A DNA stretch of 64,000 nt from Rivihabitans pingtungensis (GTDB lineage Bacteria > Pseudomonadota > Gammaproteobacteria > Burkholderiales > Aquaspirillaceae). This document shows positions 53,536-61,481 of this stretch, in pieces. The stretch spans positions 32,407 to 96,406 of the forward strand of contig NZ_QJKI01000008.1 of the NCBI RefSeq assembly GCF_003201855.1, given 5' to 3'. The translations under genes were made by a program, and so were the position numbers. The number at the start of each line of letters is the position of its first letter. The stretch's first letter is position 1. The notes under the pieces were generated by a model, which worked only from the letters and a program-made list of their open reading frames with translations, was not told the DNA's origin and did not search any database.

Positions 53536-56500
53536 ATGTATAAAATATTGTATGTCTTACTAGCAATGCTACTTCCTGGGATGGCATTTGCAGGGCCTTT
53601 TACCCCAGTATCTGATGACATCAGTGTGAAAGTCATCAATCAGATTTTTGGTGGTTTAGTCAATGGTGGTAATGATGCTTTTGCTGGTGCAATATCAACA
53701 TTTAACGGTGCAGTTTTGATTGTAGGTGGAATTTTAGCCACATACACATTGTTAGCAGGAACTTTAGGAACTGCGCATGATGGAGAAATGCTTGGAAAGA
53801 AATTCTCATCAGTTTGGATTCCAATTCGTTACGCTCTTGGAACTGCTTTAGTTCTTCCAGTCGTGGGTAATGGTTACTGCATCATGCAACAGTTGGTGAT
53901 GTGGCTAATTCTTCAAGGAATCGGATTGGCTGATTCTGTATGGGATTCATACATGCAAACACCAGGTGTAGCAGCAAATTTAAGTGTCAATAAAAATACT
54001 CAAGACAAAATTAAAGCACTTGCTGAAAACATTTTTATGGCTCAAGTGTGTGTTAAATCCAATGCTTATGGTGTTCAACACTCAGACAGTATTCTTACTA
54101 TTGCTAGTAGATACAACTACAGCATGGTTTATGATAGTACAAAGCGTGTTTATAACTTTGGTGATCAAAAAGGTCTTACATCTGGTTGGACTACAAATGA
54201 TTGTGGTGAAGTGAATTTTGGTGAATTAATTCCAAATTCAACTGTGGCTGCTGGTCCTTCCACAACTAACACCGGGCATCTTGGACCTTTAGATAATTTA
54301 TTTGCAGCAACAGATATTCAACCAATAAATAAAGCACATGAAACAGCTACTGCTGCTTTAGTTGCAAGCATGGGAACTGCTGCTGATTCATTGATGGGAA
54401 AAGATACTTTAGATGCAGCAGGTGCAGCCGATATTTATAAACAGATTGATGCAGCATCAAAAACCTATCTTGATTCAATAAAATCAGCAGCAACATCAGT
54501 TGCAATGTCACCTAGTGACACAACCAAAACTGCACATCAGTATGGTTGGTTCATGGCTGGTGCTTACTTCATGAACACAGTAGTGACTAACAATAAAATA
54601 ACAAATGCAATTGCAGGTGTTCCAGATAGTAAATTTGCAAAATCAGCATTCAATGATGATGCTGAAGCTACACAAGCATTAGGATTGAAAGTTTTGGCTT
54701 CTGGAAACCCTGATTATGGTTCTGCTGCTAATGCTATCAATCAGAAACAAACTATTGAGAGTTCAAGAGAAACAGAAGAACTTGGTTGGTCTGGTCGTAT
54801 TGTTAATGCAATAACTCGTGGATTTACTTCAATTGATTTGTATCAGTTGAAAAATGACACAAGACATCCAGTAATTGTTATCAATGAGATGGGTAACAGA
54901 CTTCAAGCATTATGGACAGGTTTAGTTGTTACATTACTTGGTGTGAGTGCAGCAGCAGGTATTGCAGCACTTTTAAAATCTTCAATCGCTACAACAGTAA
55001 GCAATATGTTGTTAGTTATTATTGGTTTCCTTGGTTTGCCAATTGTAGCATTAGCAGCTACATCATTCACAGCAAGTTACTTGATTCCAATGCTACCTTT
55101 TATGATGTGGCTTGGAATATTAGGTGGATGGTTGATTGCAGTTGTTATAGCAATCCTTGCTGCGCCACTATGGGCGATTATGCATCTTCATCCAAATGGT
55201 GATGATTTAACTGGTCGTGGTGGTAACGGTTACATGATGGTTCTTAGTTTATTATTAAGACCAGCATTAGCAATTTTTGGATTTATTGCTGCAATCACAA
55301 TCTCATCTGTGATGGGTGAGTTCATCAATAAAGTGTTCTTCCAGGTGTTTTCATTCAGTCAAGGTGATGGTAAAGGATTGGGCTTCTTCATTGGTATCAT
55401 TGCTGGAACTGCAATCTATGTTGCGATAATGTTCTCTTTTGTAAAGAAAACTTTTGGTTTAATGCATGTCGTTCCTGATGAATTGATGAGATGGATTGGT
55501 GGTGGCGGTGATCAGCTTGGTCACTATGCTGGAAAAATGGGTGAAGGTTCAACAGGTACTGTTGGTGCAATAGCTGCATTTACTGCTGGCCGTGGTTTAA
55601 GTCAGAATTTACAAAATACAGGAAGACAATTGAATGATCTTGGAAAGGCTCATTCTGCAACTGCGAAAAACAAAGAAAATGAAAATCAGAATAAAAAAAT
55701 GCAAGGATTGAAAAACGATAAAGAATTTAATGATTTCAAAGAAAAACTTGATAGCAAGTTTGGTCCTGGCACCGGAGAAAGAATAGCATCAGCAATGGGA
55801 ATTACCGCCGATAATATAGATAGTTTTGATAGTCAAGAAAAAATGTACTCTGTTGAAAGTGCTATGAAATCTCTTGAACCATACGGATCTGAAGCTCAAG
55901 ATAAATTCATTGGTGCATTAGAAAAGGCATCTTTCAGTGGATTCTCTAGTCATGGTGGCAGTGCTAAAAATGCATCTAATGAACTTTCACAAGGTGTTGT
56001 TAGTGGTGAAATTTTAAGTCAAGCACAAGCACAATTTGGAAGTAATGGAGAGCAGTATTTAGCAACCGTTGCAGGTGATGGTCATGGAGGAATTGACAAT
56101 GCAAAAGCGCAACGTGCATTATCTGATTTAGTAAAAGCTAAAGATGTTCTTGGTTCAAATTTTAGTTATGTGTTCAATGAAGCTGTTAGCAATCATGGTA
56201 GTAATGCTGCTGCTATGACTGCATCTATTGCTAGTGCTTATACAGCAGCTAAATCAGGTGGTGATGTTGGTGGAACTACTGGAACAGTAGTAACTGCTGA
56301 AAGCATCCCTGATAGCCAATTTGAAATTCCAATGTTCAATCCTGCAACCAATGAAGTTGATTATCCAGCAGCTAAATCAGGTGGTGATGTTGGTGGAACT
56401 ACTGGAACAGTAGTAACTGCTGAAAGCATCCCTGATAGCCAATTTGAAATTCCAATGTTCAATCCTGCAACCAATGAAGTTGATTATCCAGCAGGAACAA

Positions 56501-56589
56501 ATAGATCAGAACAACATGTTAAAATGGAAATGGATTTAACTCCCACAGAACCTGTACAAATTAAATCTGACTCTGATAATAAAATGTAA
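53536..56589 (+). CDS. DotA/TraY-family conjugation protein
   Basis: A 1017-residue inner-membrane protein. It has a signal peptide (cleavage after FAG), membrane segments near residues 55-75 and 100-125, the DotA/TraY hallmark QLVMWLILQGIGLADSVWD (129-147), a large periplasmic domain, then five helices between about 455 and 645 and a soluble tail. In IncI-type and Dot/Icm systems this protein belongs to the secretion channel, and TraY also decides entry exclusion. No other type IVB gene is present. The tail ends in a duplicated 41-residue unit. Confidence 0.88.
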   Translation: MYKILYVLLAMLLPGMAFAGPFTPVSDDISVKVINQIFGGLVNGGNDAFAGAISTFNGAVLIVGGILATYTLLAGTLGTAHDGEMLGKKFSSVWIPIRYALGTALVLPVVGNGYCIMQQLVMWLILQGIGLADSVWDSYMQTPGVAANLSVNKNTQDKIKALAENIFMAQVCVKSNAYGVQHSDSILTIASRYNYSMVYDSTKRVYNFGDQKGLTSGWTTNDCGEVNFGELIPNSTVAAGPSTTNTGHLGPLDNLFAATDIQPINKAHETATAALVASMGTAADSLMGKDTLDAAGAADIYKQIDAASKTYLDSIKSAATSVAMSPSDTTKTAHQYGWFMAGAYFMNTVVTNNKITNAIAGVPDSKFAKSAFNDDAEATQALGLKVLASGNPDYGSAANAINQKQTIESSRETEELGWSGRIVNAITRGFTSIDLYQLKNDTRHPVIVINEMGNRLQALWTGLVVTLLGVSAAAGIAALLKSSIATTVSNMLLVIIGFLGLPIVALAATSFTASYLIPMLPFMMWLGILGGWLIAVVIAILAAPLWAIMHLHPNGDDLTGRGGNGYMMVLSLLLRPALAIFGFIAAITISSVMGEFINKVFFQVFSFSQGDGKGLGFFIGIIAGTAIYVAIMFSFVKKTFGLMHVVPDELMRWIGGGGDQLGHYAGKMGEGSTGTVGAIAAFTAGRGLSQNLQNTGRQLNDLGKAHSATAKNKENENQNKKMQGLKNDKEFNDFKEKLDSKFGPGTGERIASAMGITADNIDSFDSQEKMYSVESAMKSLEPYGSEAQDKFIGALEKASFSGFSSHGGSAKNASNELSQGVVSGEILSQAQAQFGSNGEQYLATVAGDGHGGIDNAKAQRALSDLVKAKDVLGSNFSYVFNEAVSNHGSNAAAMTASIASAYTAAKSGGDVGGTTGTVVTAESIPDSQFEIPMFNPATNEVDYPAAKSGGDVGGTTGTVVTAESIPDSQFEIPMFNPATNEVDYPAGTNRSEQHVKMEMDLTPTEPVQIKSDSDNKM
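56248..56493. repeat. Two 123-bp tandem repeats in the DotA/TraY-like gene
   Basis: Two copies of 41 codons, identical by eye, encoding AKSGGDVGGTTG through NEVDYPA. In-frame duplication in the soluble tail. Confidence 0.92.
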
Positions 56590-56612
56590 AAAAGCACCTT
56601 CGGGTGCTTTTT
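56589..56612. terminator. Cassette terminator 5
   Basis: AAAAAGCACC-TTCG-GGTGCTTTTT, overlapping the end of the DotA/TraY-like gene and facing the next gene. Confidence 0.9.
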
Positions 56613-57030
56613 ATTTTGAACTACTTAAAATTATTGAGTAAAGCTCTTTTGCTACTGATTCTCTTAAAAGATTAGCTAATACTACATCTTTACCTTTTAC
56701 AGTCGCCAAGATTGCACCAACGCCACAATTAACATCTATTTGAATATTTGAAATATCTTTAAATGCAATGTTGTGTTTTTTTAAAATCAATCCGTCACCT
56801 GGCTGTACAAGAAGTTTTTCTTTTACCTGAACTAAGTAAAATGCAATCACTAAAACAAGTGGAATTGGTAGCAAGATAATTCCTATTAATATAAAACACA
56901 ATGGAATAACAATGGCACAACTAATGATTGCCAAGATGCCAAGGATTAAACTACTTCGTTTATAATTTACTTCAATCAAGCCATCATTGTTGGTGGTTAA
57001 ATTTACACTTCCTTTAATTGTTGTTTCCAT
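56611..57030 (-). CDS. Small inner-membrane protein, PH-like domain
   Basis: A 139-residue protein with an acidic N-terminus, two close hydrophobic segments (residues about 28-50 and 53-67) and a C-terminal beta-rich domain (LILKKHNIAFKDISNIQID) like bacterial PH membrane proteins. It converges on the DotA/TraY-like gene. An entry-exclusion role, as for ExcA acting on TraY, is possible by position only. Confidence 0.65.
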   Translation of the reverse strand: METTIKGSVNLTTNNDGLIEVNYKRSSLILGILAIISCAIVIPLCFILIGIILLPIPLVLVIAFYLVQVKEKLLVQPGDGLILKKHNIAFKDISNIQIDVNCGVGAILATVKGKDVVLANLLRESVAKELYSIILSSSK

Positions 57031-57094
57031 GAAAATCCTTTGTTTATCGTATAATATTTATATTAAAATCAAAGTATTTTGTCAAACAGCAATA

Positions 57095-57119
57095 AAAAAG
57101 CACCTTCGGGTGCTTTTTT
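57095..57119. terminator. Cassette terminator 6
   Basis: AAAAAGCACC-TTCG-GGTGCTTTTTT, identical core to terminators 1 and 5. Confidence 0.9.
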
Positions 57120-57122
57120 ATT

Positions 57123-57521
57123 TTATTCAGGCTTAGGATTTTTGTAGGTTTCTTTAATCTCTTTAGCGGCTCTTGTTTGAGTGATTCTTCTAGCCACAGA
57201 ATTTTTGGCACTTTCAGGAATCTCTGTTTTTTTCATATTGCAGTCGTCATCAAAATCCAACTCGTAGACAGGGATGAACTTTGACAGTGCTTTAATGTTC
57301 TCTGGTGTGGCAGGTGCCGTGAATGGAATTCCACCTACTGTAAAGAAAATAAACTTAACACCATTTGGAAGTGTCTTAATTTCTGCAAATCCAAAGCCCA
57401 TAAGCTGGTTGCAATCAATTGGTGTTGATGGCTTCTGACCGTCAAGGGTGATTGTTTGTTCCACAAAAAAATCCTTGATAACAAAAAATAATGATGAAAT
57501 TAATGTACAAGCCAAAGACAT
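57123..57521 (-). CDS. Membrane-anchored protein of unknown function
   Basis: A 132-residue protein starting MSLACTLISSLFFVIKDFFV (one hydrophobic segment), then a small beta domain (FAEIKTLPNGVKFIFFTVGG) and a basic tail. Start chosen by AGGAG and by the leader shared with the gene ending at 51108. Confidence 0.6.
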   Translation of the reverse strand: MSLACTLISSLFFVIKDFFVEQTITLDGQKPSTPIDCNQLMGFGFAEIKTLPNGVKFIFFTVGGIPFTAPATPENIKALSKFIPVYELDFDDDCNMKKTEIPESAKNSVARRITQTRAAKEIKETYKNPKPE

Positions 57522-57544
57522 ATGCTGTTCTCCTATTTGAGAAC

Positions 57545-57572
57545 AACATAAGAAACTATCAATGGAAGTCAA
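57545..57572 (-). promoter_or_regulatory. Promoter of the 57.1-kb gene
   Basis: TTGACT, 16 bases, TATGTT on the minus strand, followed by GGAGAACAGCATATG, matching the promoter and leader at 51410-51437. Confidence 0.6.
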
Positions 57573-57581
57573 TAGTTAATA

Positions 57582-57603
57582 AAAAAGCACCATATGGTGC
57601 TTT
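57582..57603. terminator. Cassette-like terminator 7
   Basis: AAAAAGCACCATATGGTGCTTT, same stem with a different loop, overlapping the end of the 43-residue gene. Confidence 0.8.
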
Positions 57604-57733
57604 ATTGAGATTGTTCAGAATGTTCTTCTTCGGCCTTTTGAATTAACCAATCTAAAAATTGCTTGCTGGCTTCTGACTGGAGAAGTTCATCAAATTTTTC
57701 ATTGTTAGTTTGCAATGATGACTGTTGTGTCAT
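57602..57733 (-). CDS. 43-residue protein, co-translated
   Basis: MTQQSSLQTNNEKFDELLQS and onward, acidic and helical, ending SEQSQ. Its ATG overlaps the upstream gene's stop (ATGA at 57730-57733), which supports real expression despite its size. Unknown function. Confidence 0.5.
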   Translation of the reverse strand: MTQQSSLQTNNEKFDELLQSEASKQFLDWLIQKAEEEHSEQSQ

Positions 57734-58314
57734 GCCTTACCATTTTTCTTTCTAATTGCAAGAATAGCTGCTGCATGTGAAGAAAGTGTTGGATCAGTAC
57801 TGGCATCACTACCGAATTGTGTTTTATTTTCTAAAACAGCATTTATATTTCCAATACCCATTTCTCGTACTTGTTCAGGTGTTTTACCTAGTTCCATACC
57901 TAGCTTCATAGCTGTTTCACGATAAGCTTTTTGAGTGAGAATCCAATCAGCTAGAAGCATCTGTTGTTCTTCATAAGTTTTCTTGAAATCGCCTGAAGCA
58001 TCGGCAATTTCTTTCATTGGACGTGAAAGTAATTTTCTGTAAAATTCATTTTGAATTTCTAGTTCAGCTTTTTCATCAATTAGCTTGGATCGTGCTATTG
58101 CTTGCTGTCTTTCCTCATATTGCATTTTAGCAATCTTACTTCTGAGAATTTCAGCAGTTTCAACAGCACGTTCATTCATTCGCGCTCTGTGTTCTGCATC
58201 CCATGCACGTTGTTCAGCATCGATAGCTCTAGCTTCGTTCTGACGCACTATTTCATTTTTACCTATGTTTTCGGCTAGTAAGCCATTGATTACTGCTGCT
58301 TGACGGGAAGACAT
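57730..58314 (-). CDS. Coiled-coil protein of unknown function
   Basis: A 194-residue protein starting MSSRQAAVINGLLAENIGKN. Residues 20-110 are a long coiled coil rich in Ala, Glu and Arg, followed by a helical domain (EQQMLLADWILTQKAYRETAM in part) and a disordered tail. No membrane segment. Followed by the 43-residue gene. Confidence 0.65.
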   Translation of the reverse strand: MSSRQAAVINGLLAENIGKNEIVRQNEARAIDAEQRAWDAEHRARMNERAVETAEILRSKIAKMQYEERQQAIARSKLIDEKAELEIQNEFYRKLLSRPMKEIADASGDFKKTYEEQQMLLADWILTQKAYRETAMKLGMELGKTPEQVREMGIGNINAVLENKTQFGSDASTDPTLSSHAAAILAIRKKNGKA

Positions 58315-58460
58315 AAAAACTCCTAACTAAATTTCGTCTATTCTAACAAATATATTGACAAAAAGCAAATAGTGTGAACCATCTGAATTTTGGTGGTATC
58401 TTTCACAATGATGCTGTTCTTGGTTAAGGGTGTCAAGAATTTCATGTAAAAGCAAAAAAA

Positions 58461-58483
58461 TCAAGCACCTATGAGGTGCTTGA
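58461..58483. terminator. Hairpin of cassette type
   Basis: TCAAGCACCT-ATG-AGGTGCTTGA; the stem resembles the cassette terminators but the T run is poor. Confidence 0.5.
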
Positions 58484-58579
58484 TGTTTGAGACCGCCGGA
58501 TGTTATCCTCATTGTGGGTCCTGAAAGAGACTTCCCCTTGTAGAGTTAATGCAAGAATGAGAAAAAACGGAGAATAAAA

Positions 58580-58666
58580 ATGAACATTAAAAAATCATTC
58601 TCTAAAAAAACTCTAAAAGTTTTGCTTATACTTTTATTGTGGTGTATATCTAGCTGTGCATATTAA
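58580..58666 (+). CDS. 28-residue lipoprotein-like peptide
   Basis: MNIKKSFSKKTLKVLLILLL and onward to CISSCAY: basic start, hydrophobic core, and SSC near the end, like entericidin or colicin-lysis type small lipoproteins. CGGAGA lies 7 bases before the ATG and a strong terminator follows 11 bases after the stop. Confidence 0.45.
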   Translation: MNIKKSFSKKTLKVLLILLLWCISSCAY

Positions 58667-58676
58667 ATAAGCAACT

Positions 58677-58710
58677 GGGGCGGCACTGTTACAGCAGTGT
58701 TGCCCCTTTT
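58677..58710 (+). terminator. Terminator after the small lipoprotein-like gene
   Basis: GGGGCGGCACTG and CAGTGTTGCCCC form a long stem followed by TTTTA. Confidence 0.85.
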
Positions 58711-58794
58711 ATTTTATATAAATAATTATCTTGAATGTCAATCTGGTTTGACATTTTATTTCTATTTGCGAAAATAGAACAAAAAGGAAAACCA

Positions 58795-59268
58795 ATGAGT
58801 GATGTTATAAAAACAATAAAAGGAAAAGCTGTTGAGTTTGGAGCTTCAAAACAACTTTATCACTATGTTATTTACGATTATGTAAAGTTTAAGACTGTAG
58901 AGGATGAAGAGATAACAATTCAAAAACTTGGAGTTTTTTTGAAACTACAGAAGGATTTTGAAGATGGTAAGAATGTAGCTTTTCAAATAGCACTTGCTGA
59001 AGAATTAAAGCAAAGTGAAGGTATCAGTTATGTTTGTGGTATCCAAAAGAAAACTGGTGCAGTTTTATCTGATTCTCATCCTGTTCATACTGGATACAAA
59101 ACTAGATTGTTTGCAGCGATTGCATTAACAATCATACCGCCAGGAATTTTAGCTGCTCCTTTTTACTATAAAAGAGCATTTAAAATAAAAAATGCAATCC
59201 AAGAGGTTGGTGAATTTGAACCACTGGAAAAGAATTTTGTAAGTACAGCCAAGAAAAAGAAATTTTAA
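58795..59268 (+). CDS. Protein with C-terminal membrane segment, unknown function
   Basis: A 157-residue protein starting MSDVIKTIKGKAVEFGASKQ, with AAAGGA before ATG 58795. A soluble alpha/beta half is followed by one or two hydrophobic segments (LFAAIALTIIPPGILAAPFYY) and a basic tail. Ends at a cassette-type terminator. Confidence 0.6.
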   Translation: MSDVIKTIKGKAVEFGASKQLYHYVIYDYVKFKTVEDEEITIQKLGVFLKLQKDFEDGKNVAFQIALAEELKQSEGISYVCGIQKKTGAVLSDSHPVHTGYKTRLFAAIALTIIPPGILAAPFYYKRAFKIKNAIQEVGEFEPLEKNFVSTAKKKKF

Positions 59269-59288
59269 AAGCACCACGTGGTGCTTTT
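59267..59288. terminator. Cassette-like terminator 8
   Basis: AAAAGCACCACGTGGTGCTTTT, a perfect palindrome shared by two converging genes. Confidence 0.85.
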
Positions 59289-59527
59289 TATTTGCTTTTC
59301 TTGATAAATACAATCATTACGAAAGAAACTATCGTATTAATTATAATTCCATGTGTAGTTAATCCTAGATTTTCTTTTGGAACCTTGGCTATCAATCCGA
59401 GTATGTTTATAATGATGTTTATAGACATAACCTGAACTCCAATCGCCATAACACCTTCTTGAATTGTTTCACTTTTAAATAGTTTTCTAACCTTTTTGTT
59501 TTGTTTTTTATATGAAGTAGCTTTCAA
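59288..59527 (-). CDS. Small two-helix membrane protein
   Basis: A 79-residue protein: basic N-terminus (KKQNKKVRKLFKS), two membrane helices (residues about 25-47 and 57-75). Unknown function; start ATG 59527 has no strong ribosome site. Confidence 0.5.
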   Translation of the reverse strand: MKATSYKKQNKKVRKLFKSETIQEGVMAIGVQVMSINIIINILGLIAKVPKENLGLTTHGIIINTIVSFVMIVFIKKSK

Positions 59528-59612
59528 CTTGTCAAATTTTTCGCCGTAGCAATTTTTCCTTCTTTGTTGTTTGTGGGTTTAATTTATTCTTTGCTGTACT
59601 CTTAATTCATTA

Positions 59613-59640
59613 TTGCTAGGTACTATTTATTAATTATGCT
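59613..59640 (+). promoter_or_regulatory. Promoter of the candidate large RNA
   Basis: TTGCTA (59613-59618), 16 bases, TATGCT (59635-59640). A weak -35 but well placed about 10 bp before the first long helix. Confidence 0.4.
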
Positions 59641-59646
59641 TATATT

Positions 59647-60416
59647 AAGTACATGGCTTTGCTATTTTTCTACGAAAAATAGGCAAAGCCTTATCCCTTG
59701 CTGACTAGAAAAATCTCACGAATTTGAGTTCTAGTGCAATTCCGCTTTGCCTATTTTCATTCTCTTGAAAAATGGCCCTTGCAAGCCGTTAGTAACTTGC
59801 CCGAATCTTGGTTTCTTTCTACCAATCTAACGGTAGGGTGCAGGGTATCCAAGACGCTCATTTCTGAACTAAGCCTAAACCTATATTGCTAGCACCGCCC
59901 AACATCTCGCTTAAACAGGTCGTCATGAATAACCTGTCATCAGTAGCTTGAAAGTAACTCCCTCACTGCTATGCAAGGGCATTTGTGCTATTGGGCTCGT
60001 TCATTTGGCTGTTGGTGGTAACTTCTCGACTGTTACCGATCGGTCTTATCTTATGCCGTGTCGCTGTATATTTGCGCCAAACTACTCACTTTAATGAGCC
60101 ATGCTATTTTAGTCACACAAATGACTGATTGAATACTTCCATTCCTTTGAAATTGTCTGTTGTGTGGGTCACAGGATTCTTCCTGGTTGCTAATTAATAC
60201 CCAATCACTTAAATTCTGTTTCTTCATTCGTCGCTATGCAACCAAGAACAAACACTTCCAAATTCATGTCTTCTTCACAGATTGACCGAAACTGAGGCAT
60301 GGGGCTTTTTAGTCGTTTGATTACTCTCACTGCCCATTGACATATAACACTTCAATCTGTCTTCTCAGAGCAAAAAAAATTGCTCAACAGTTTTTTCACT
60401 GGTTGAGCAATTTTTT
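59647..60416 (+). ncRNA. Candidate large structured non-coding RNA (about 770 nt)
   Basis: No protein-like frame crosses this stretch, which is visibly less AT-rich than the rest of the element. Segment A (59655-59670) pairs with B (59674-59690); B also pairs without any mismatch over 15 bp with C (59744-59758), and between B and C lies a hairpin (59704-59735). Further hairpins occur at 59819-59836, 59915-59937 and 60018-60038. A strong terminator closes the region. Size and setting recall large phage and element RNAs such as GOLLD and ROOL; membership is not shown. Confidence 0.6.
60377..60416 (+). terminator. Terminator of the candidate large RNA
   Basis: AAATTGCTCAAC and GTTGAGCAATTT form a 12-bp stem around a 13-base loop, with a following T run. 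Confidence 0.85.
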
Positions 60417-60427
60417 AATATTCTGTC

Positions 60428-60455
60428 TTGACAAATTGTTAAAATTTAATATTAT
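60428..60455 (+). promoter_or_regulatory. Strong promoter of a candidate small RNA
   Basis: TTGACA (60428-60433), 16 bases, TATTAT (60450-60455). No gene follows on this strand. Confidence 0.6.
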
Positions 60456-60461
60456 CCAATT

Positions 60462-60562
60462 ACACAGCCTCGGAAACTGTTATTACCAAGATATTGAAAA
60501 TTTAATAATTGTCAATAGCTGGTAATAGAAAATAAAAGCCAGTCAATTGACTGGCTTTTTGT
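60462..60562 (+). ncRNA. Candidate small RNA of about 100 nt
   Basis: Predicted from the promoter above to the terminator at 60535-60562. TATTACCA (60481-60488) pairs with TGGTAATA (60520-60527), extended by ATATTG/CAATA. There is no ribosome site or open frame. The end converges on the hns gene. Confidence 0.5.
60535..60562. terminator. Terminator between small RNA and hns
   Basis: AAAAGCCAGTCA and TGACTGGCTTTTT with an AT loop; bidirectional. Confidence 0.85.
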
Positions 60563-60578
60563 TTTGTGCTGGAAGTTC

Positions 60579-60893
60579 TTACTTCACACGATATTCTTCA
60601 ATGTCTCCACCTGCTTCAAGAATTTCTTTCACCCAATCAGGTTTGCGACCACGAGTAGCACCAGACCAAGTTTGATCACCTTTCTTGTACATCACGGTGC
60701 TTTCTTTGGTAGCTGCCTTTTTTGAAGTCTTCCCAGTTGCTGAGGAAAAACCAAGCTGTTCAGCAGTCAACCCATACTCAGAAATTTTCTTCTTGATGTC
60801 TGCAACGACAGTTTCAAGCTCCTTGGCTTTAACCTGTTCAGCTTGCTCTTGAAGCTTCTTGATTTGTGCTTGAAGTTCAGCATAGGTGGTCAT
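60579..60893 (-). CDS. hns: H-NS family nucleoid protein
   Basis: A 104-residue H-NS-like protein: coiled-coil dimerisation part (residues 1-40), a Lys/Ser/Thr linker, and the DNA-binding end YKKGDQTWSGATRGRKPDWV with the Gly-Arg-Lys-Pro minor-groove loop. AAGGA precedes ATG 60893. It would bind and silence AT-rich DNA, including this element. Confidence 0.92.
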   Translation of the reverse strand: MTTYAELQAQIKKLQEQAEQVKAKELETVVADIKKKISEYGLTAEQLGFSSATGKTSKKAATKESTVMYKKGDQTWSGATRGRKPDWVKEILEAGGDIEEYRVK

Positions 60894-60947
60894 TCTGGGG
60901 TCCTTGATGAAGTGATGAAGTGTGGTTTCAATTATTATCACACAACA

Positions 60948-61430
60948 CTAAATTTTTCCATCATTGGTGCTCTGACTTCCTTTTGAAGAGAACTTGTTTT
61001 CAAACCGCTCTTTCAATTCATAGGAGTTGGCATACTTCTTCAAGCTATCAGACAACTGCAACATTGCTGTTGCTCTGTCTTCCAAAGATTGAGCAAAGGC
61101 GCGGACCATGAAGATGTGAGATAGATCCTGAACCGTGCTACTTGGTGACTTCTTGACTTTCGGTTTTGTTACTGTGGCCACTGGTGCTACTTCTTGAACT
61201 TCCTCAGAAGGTGTTGTTTCACCATTCAACAAGAAGTTAGCAACATCATAAATTGAGTAGTAAACAAGCCTTCCAATGTTCTTGAATGGAATAGGAAATC
61301 TTCCTTCCTTTCTTAGCTTGGATTGTTGCTTAGTTGGAATTCCAATTTCTTCTGCAAGTTGTTCTGGCGACATCAACAACTTACCTTTTGTCTTTTCTTT
61401 CAAATAATTAAGCAGTTGTTCTTCTACCAT
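60948..61430 (-). CDS. Helix-turn-helix protein, possible excisionase or regulator
   Basis: A 160-residue protein. Residues 15-70 (SPEQLAEEIGIPTKQQSKLR, KNIGRLVYYSIYDVANFL) form a MerR/AlpA-like winged HTH as used by excisionases and replication initiators. The remainder is a linker and helical tail. It lies next to the spare tRNA at the right end, a common place for a directionality factor. Confidence 0.7.
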   Translation of the reverse strand: MVEEQLLNYLKEKTKGKLLMSPEQLAEEIGIPTKQQSKLRKEGRFPIPFKNIGRLVYYSIYDVANFLLNGETTPSEEVQEVAPVATVTKPKVKKSPSSTVQDLSHIFMVRAFAQSLEDRATAMLQLSDSLKKYANSYELKERFENKFSSKGSQSTNDGKI

Positions 61431-61435
61431 ACATC

Positions 61436-61465
61436 TTGTTCCAAGAGGGTGTTGGTTGCTATACT
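61436..61465 (+). promoter_or_regulatory. Promoter of the element-borne tRNA-Arg
   Basis: TTGTTC (61436-61441), 18 bases, TATACT (61460-61465), 16 bp before the tRNA. The -35 lies in TTGTTCCAAG, a sequence also found at 45973-45982 and 61657-61666. Confidence 0.65.
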
Positions 61466-61481
61466 AGCAGGCTGTGTGCAA

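Noticed and set aside
58327..58512. A 61-codon minus-strand frame
   Set aside because: Crosses a hairpin and has no ribosome site.
59267..59288. A fourth parS-like palindrome (contains CCACGTGG)
   Set aside because: The flanks are the cassette terminator stem, not parS; it lies in the mobile element.
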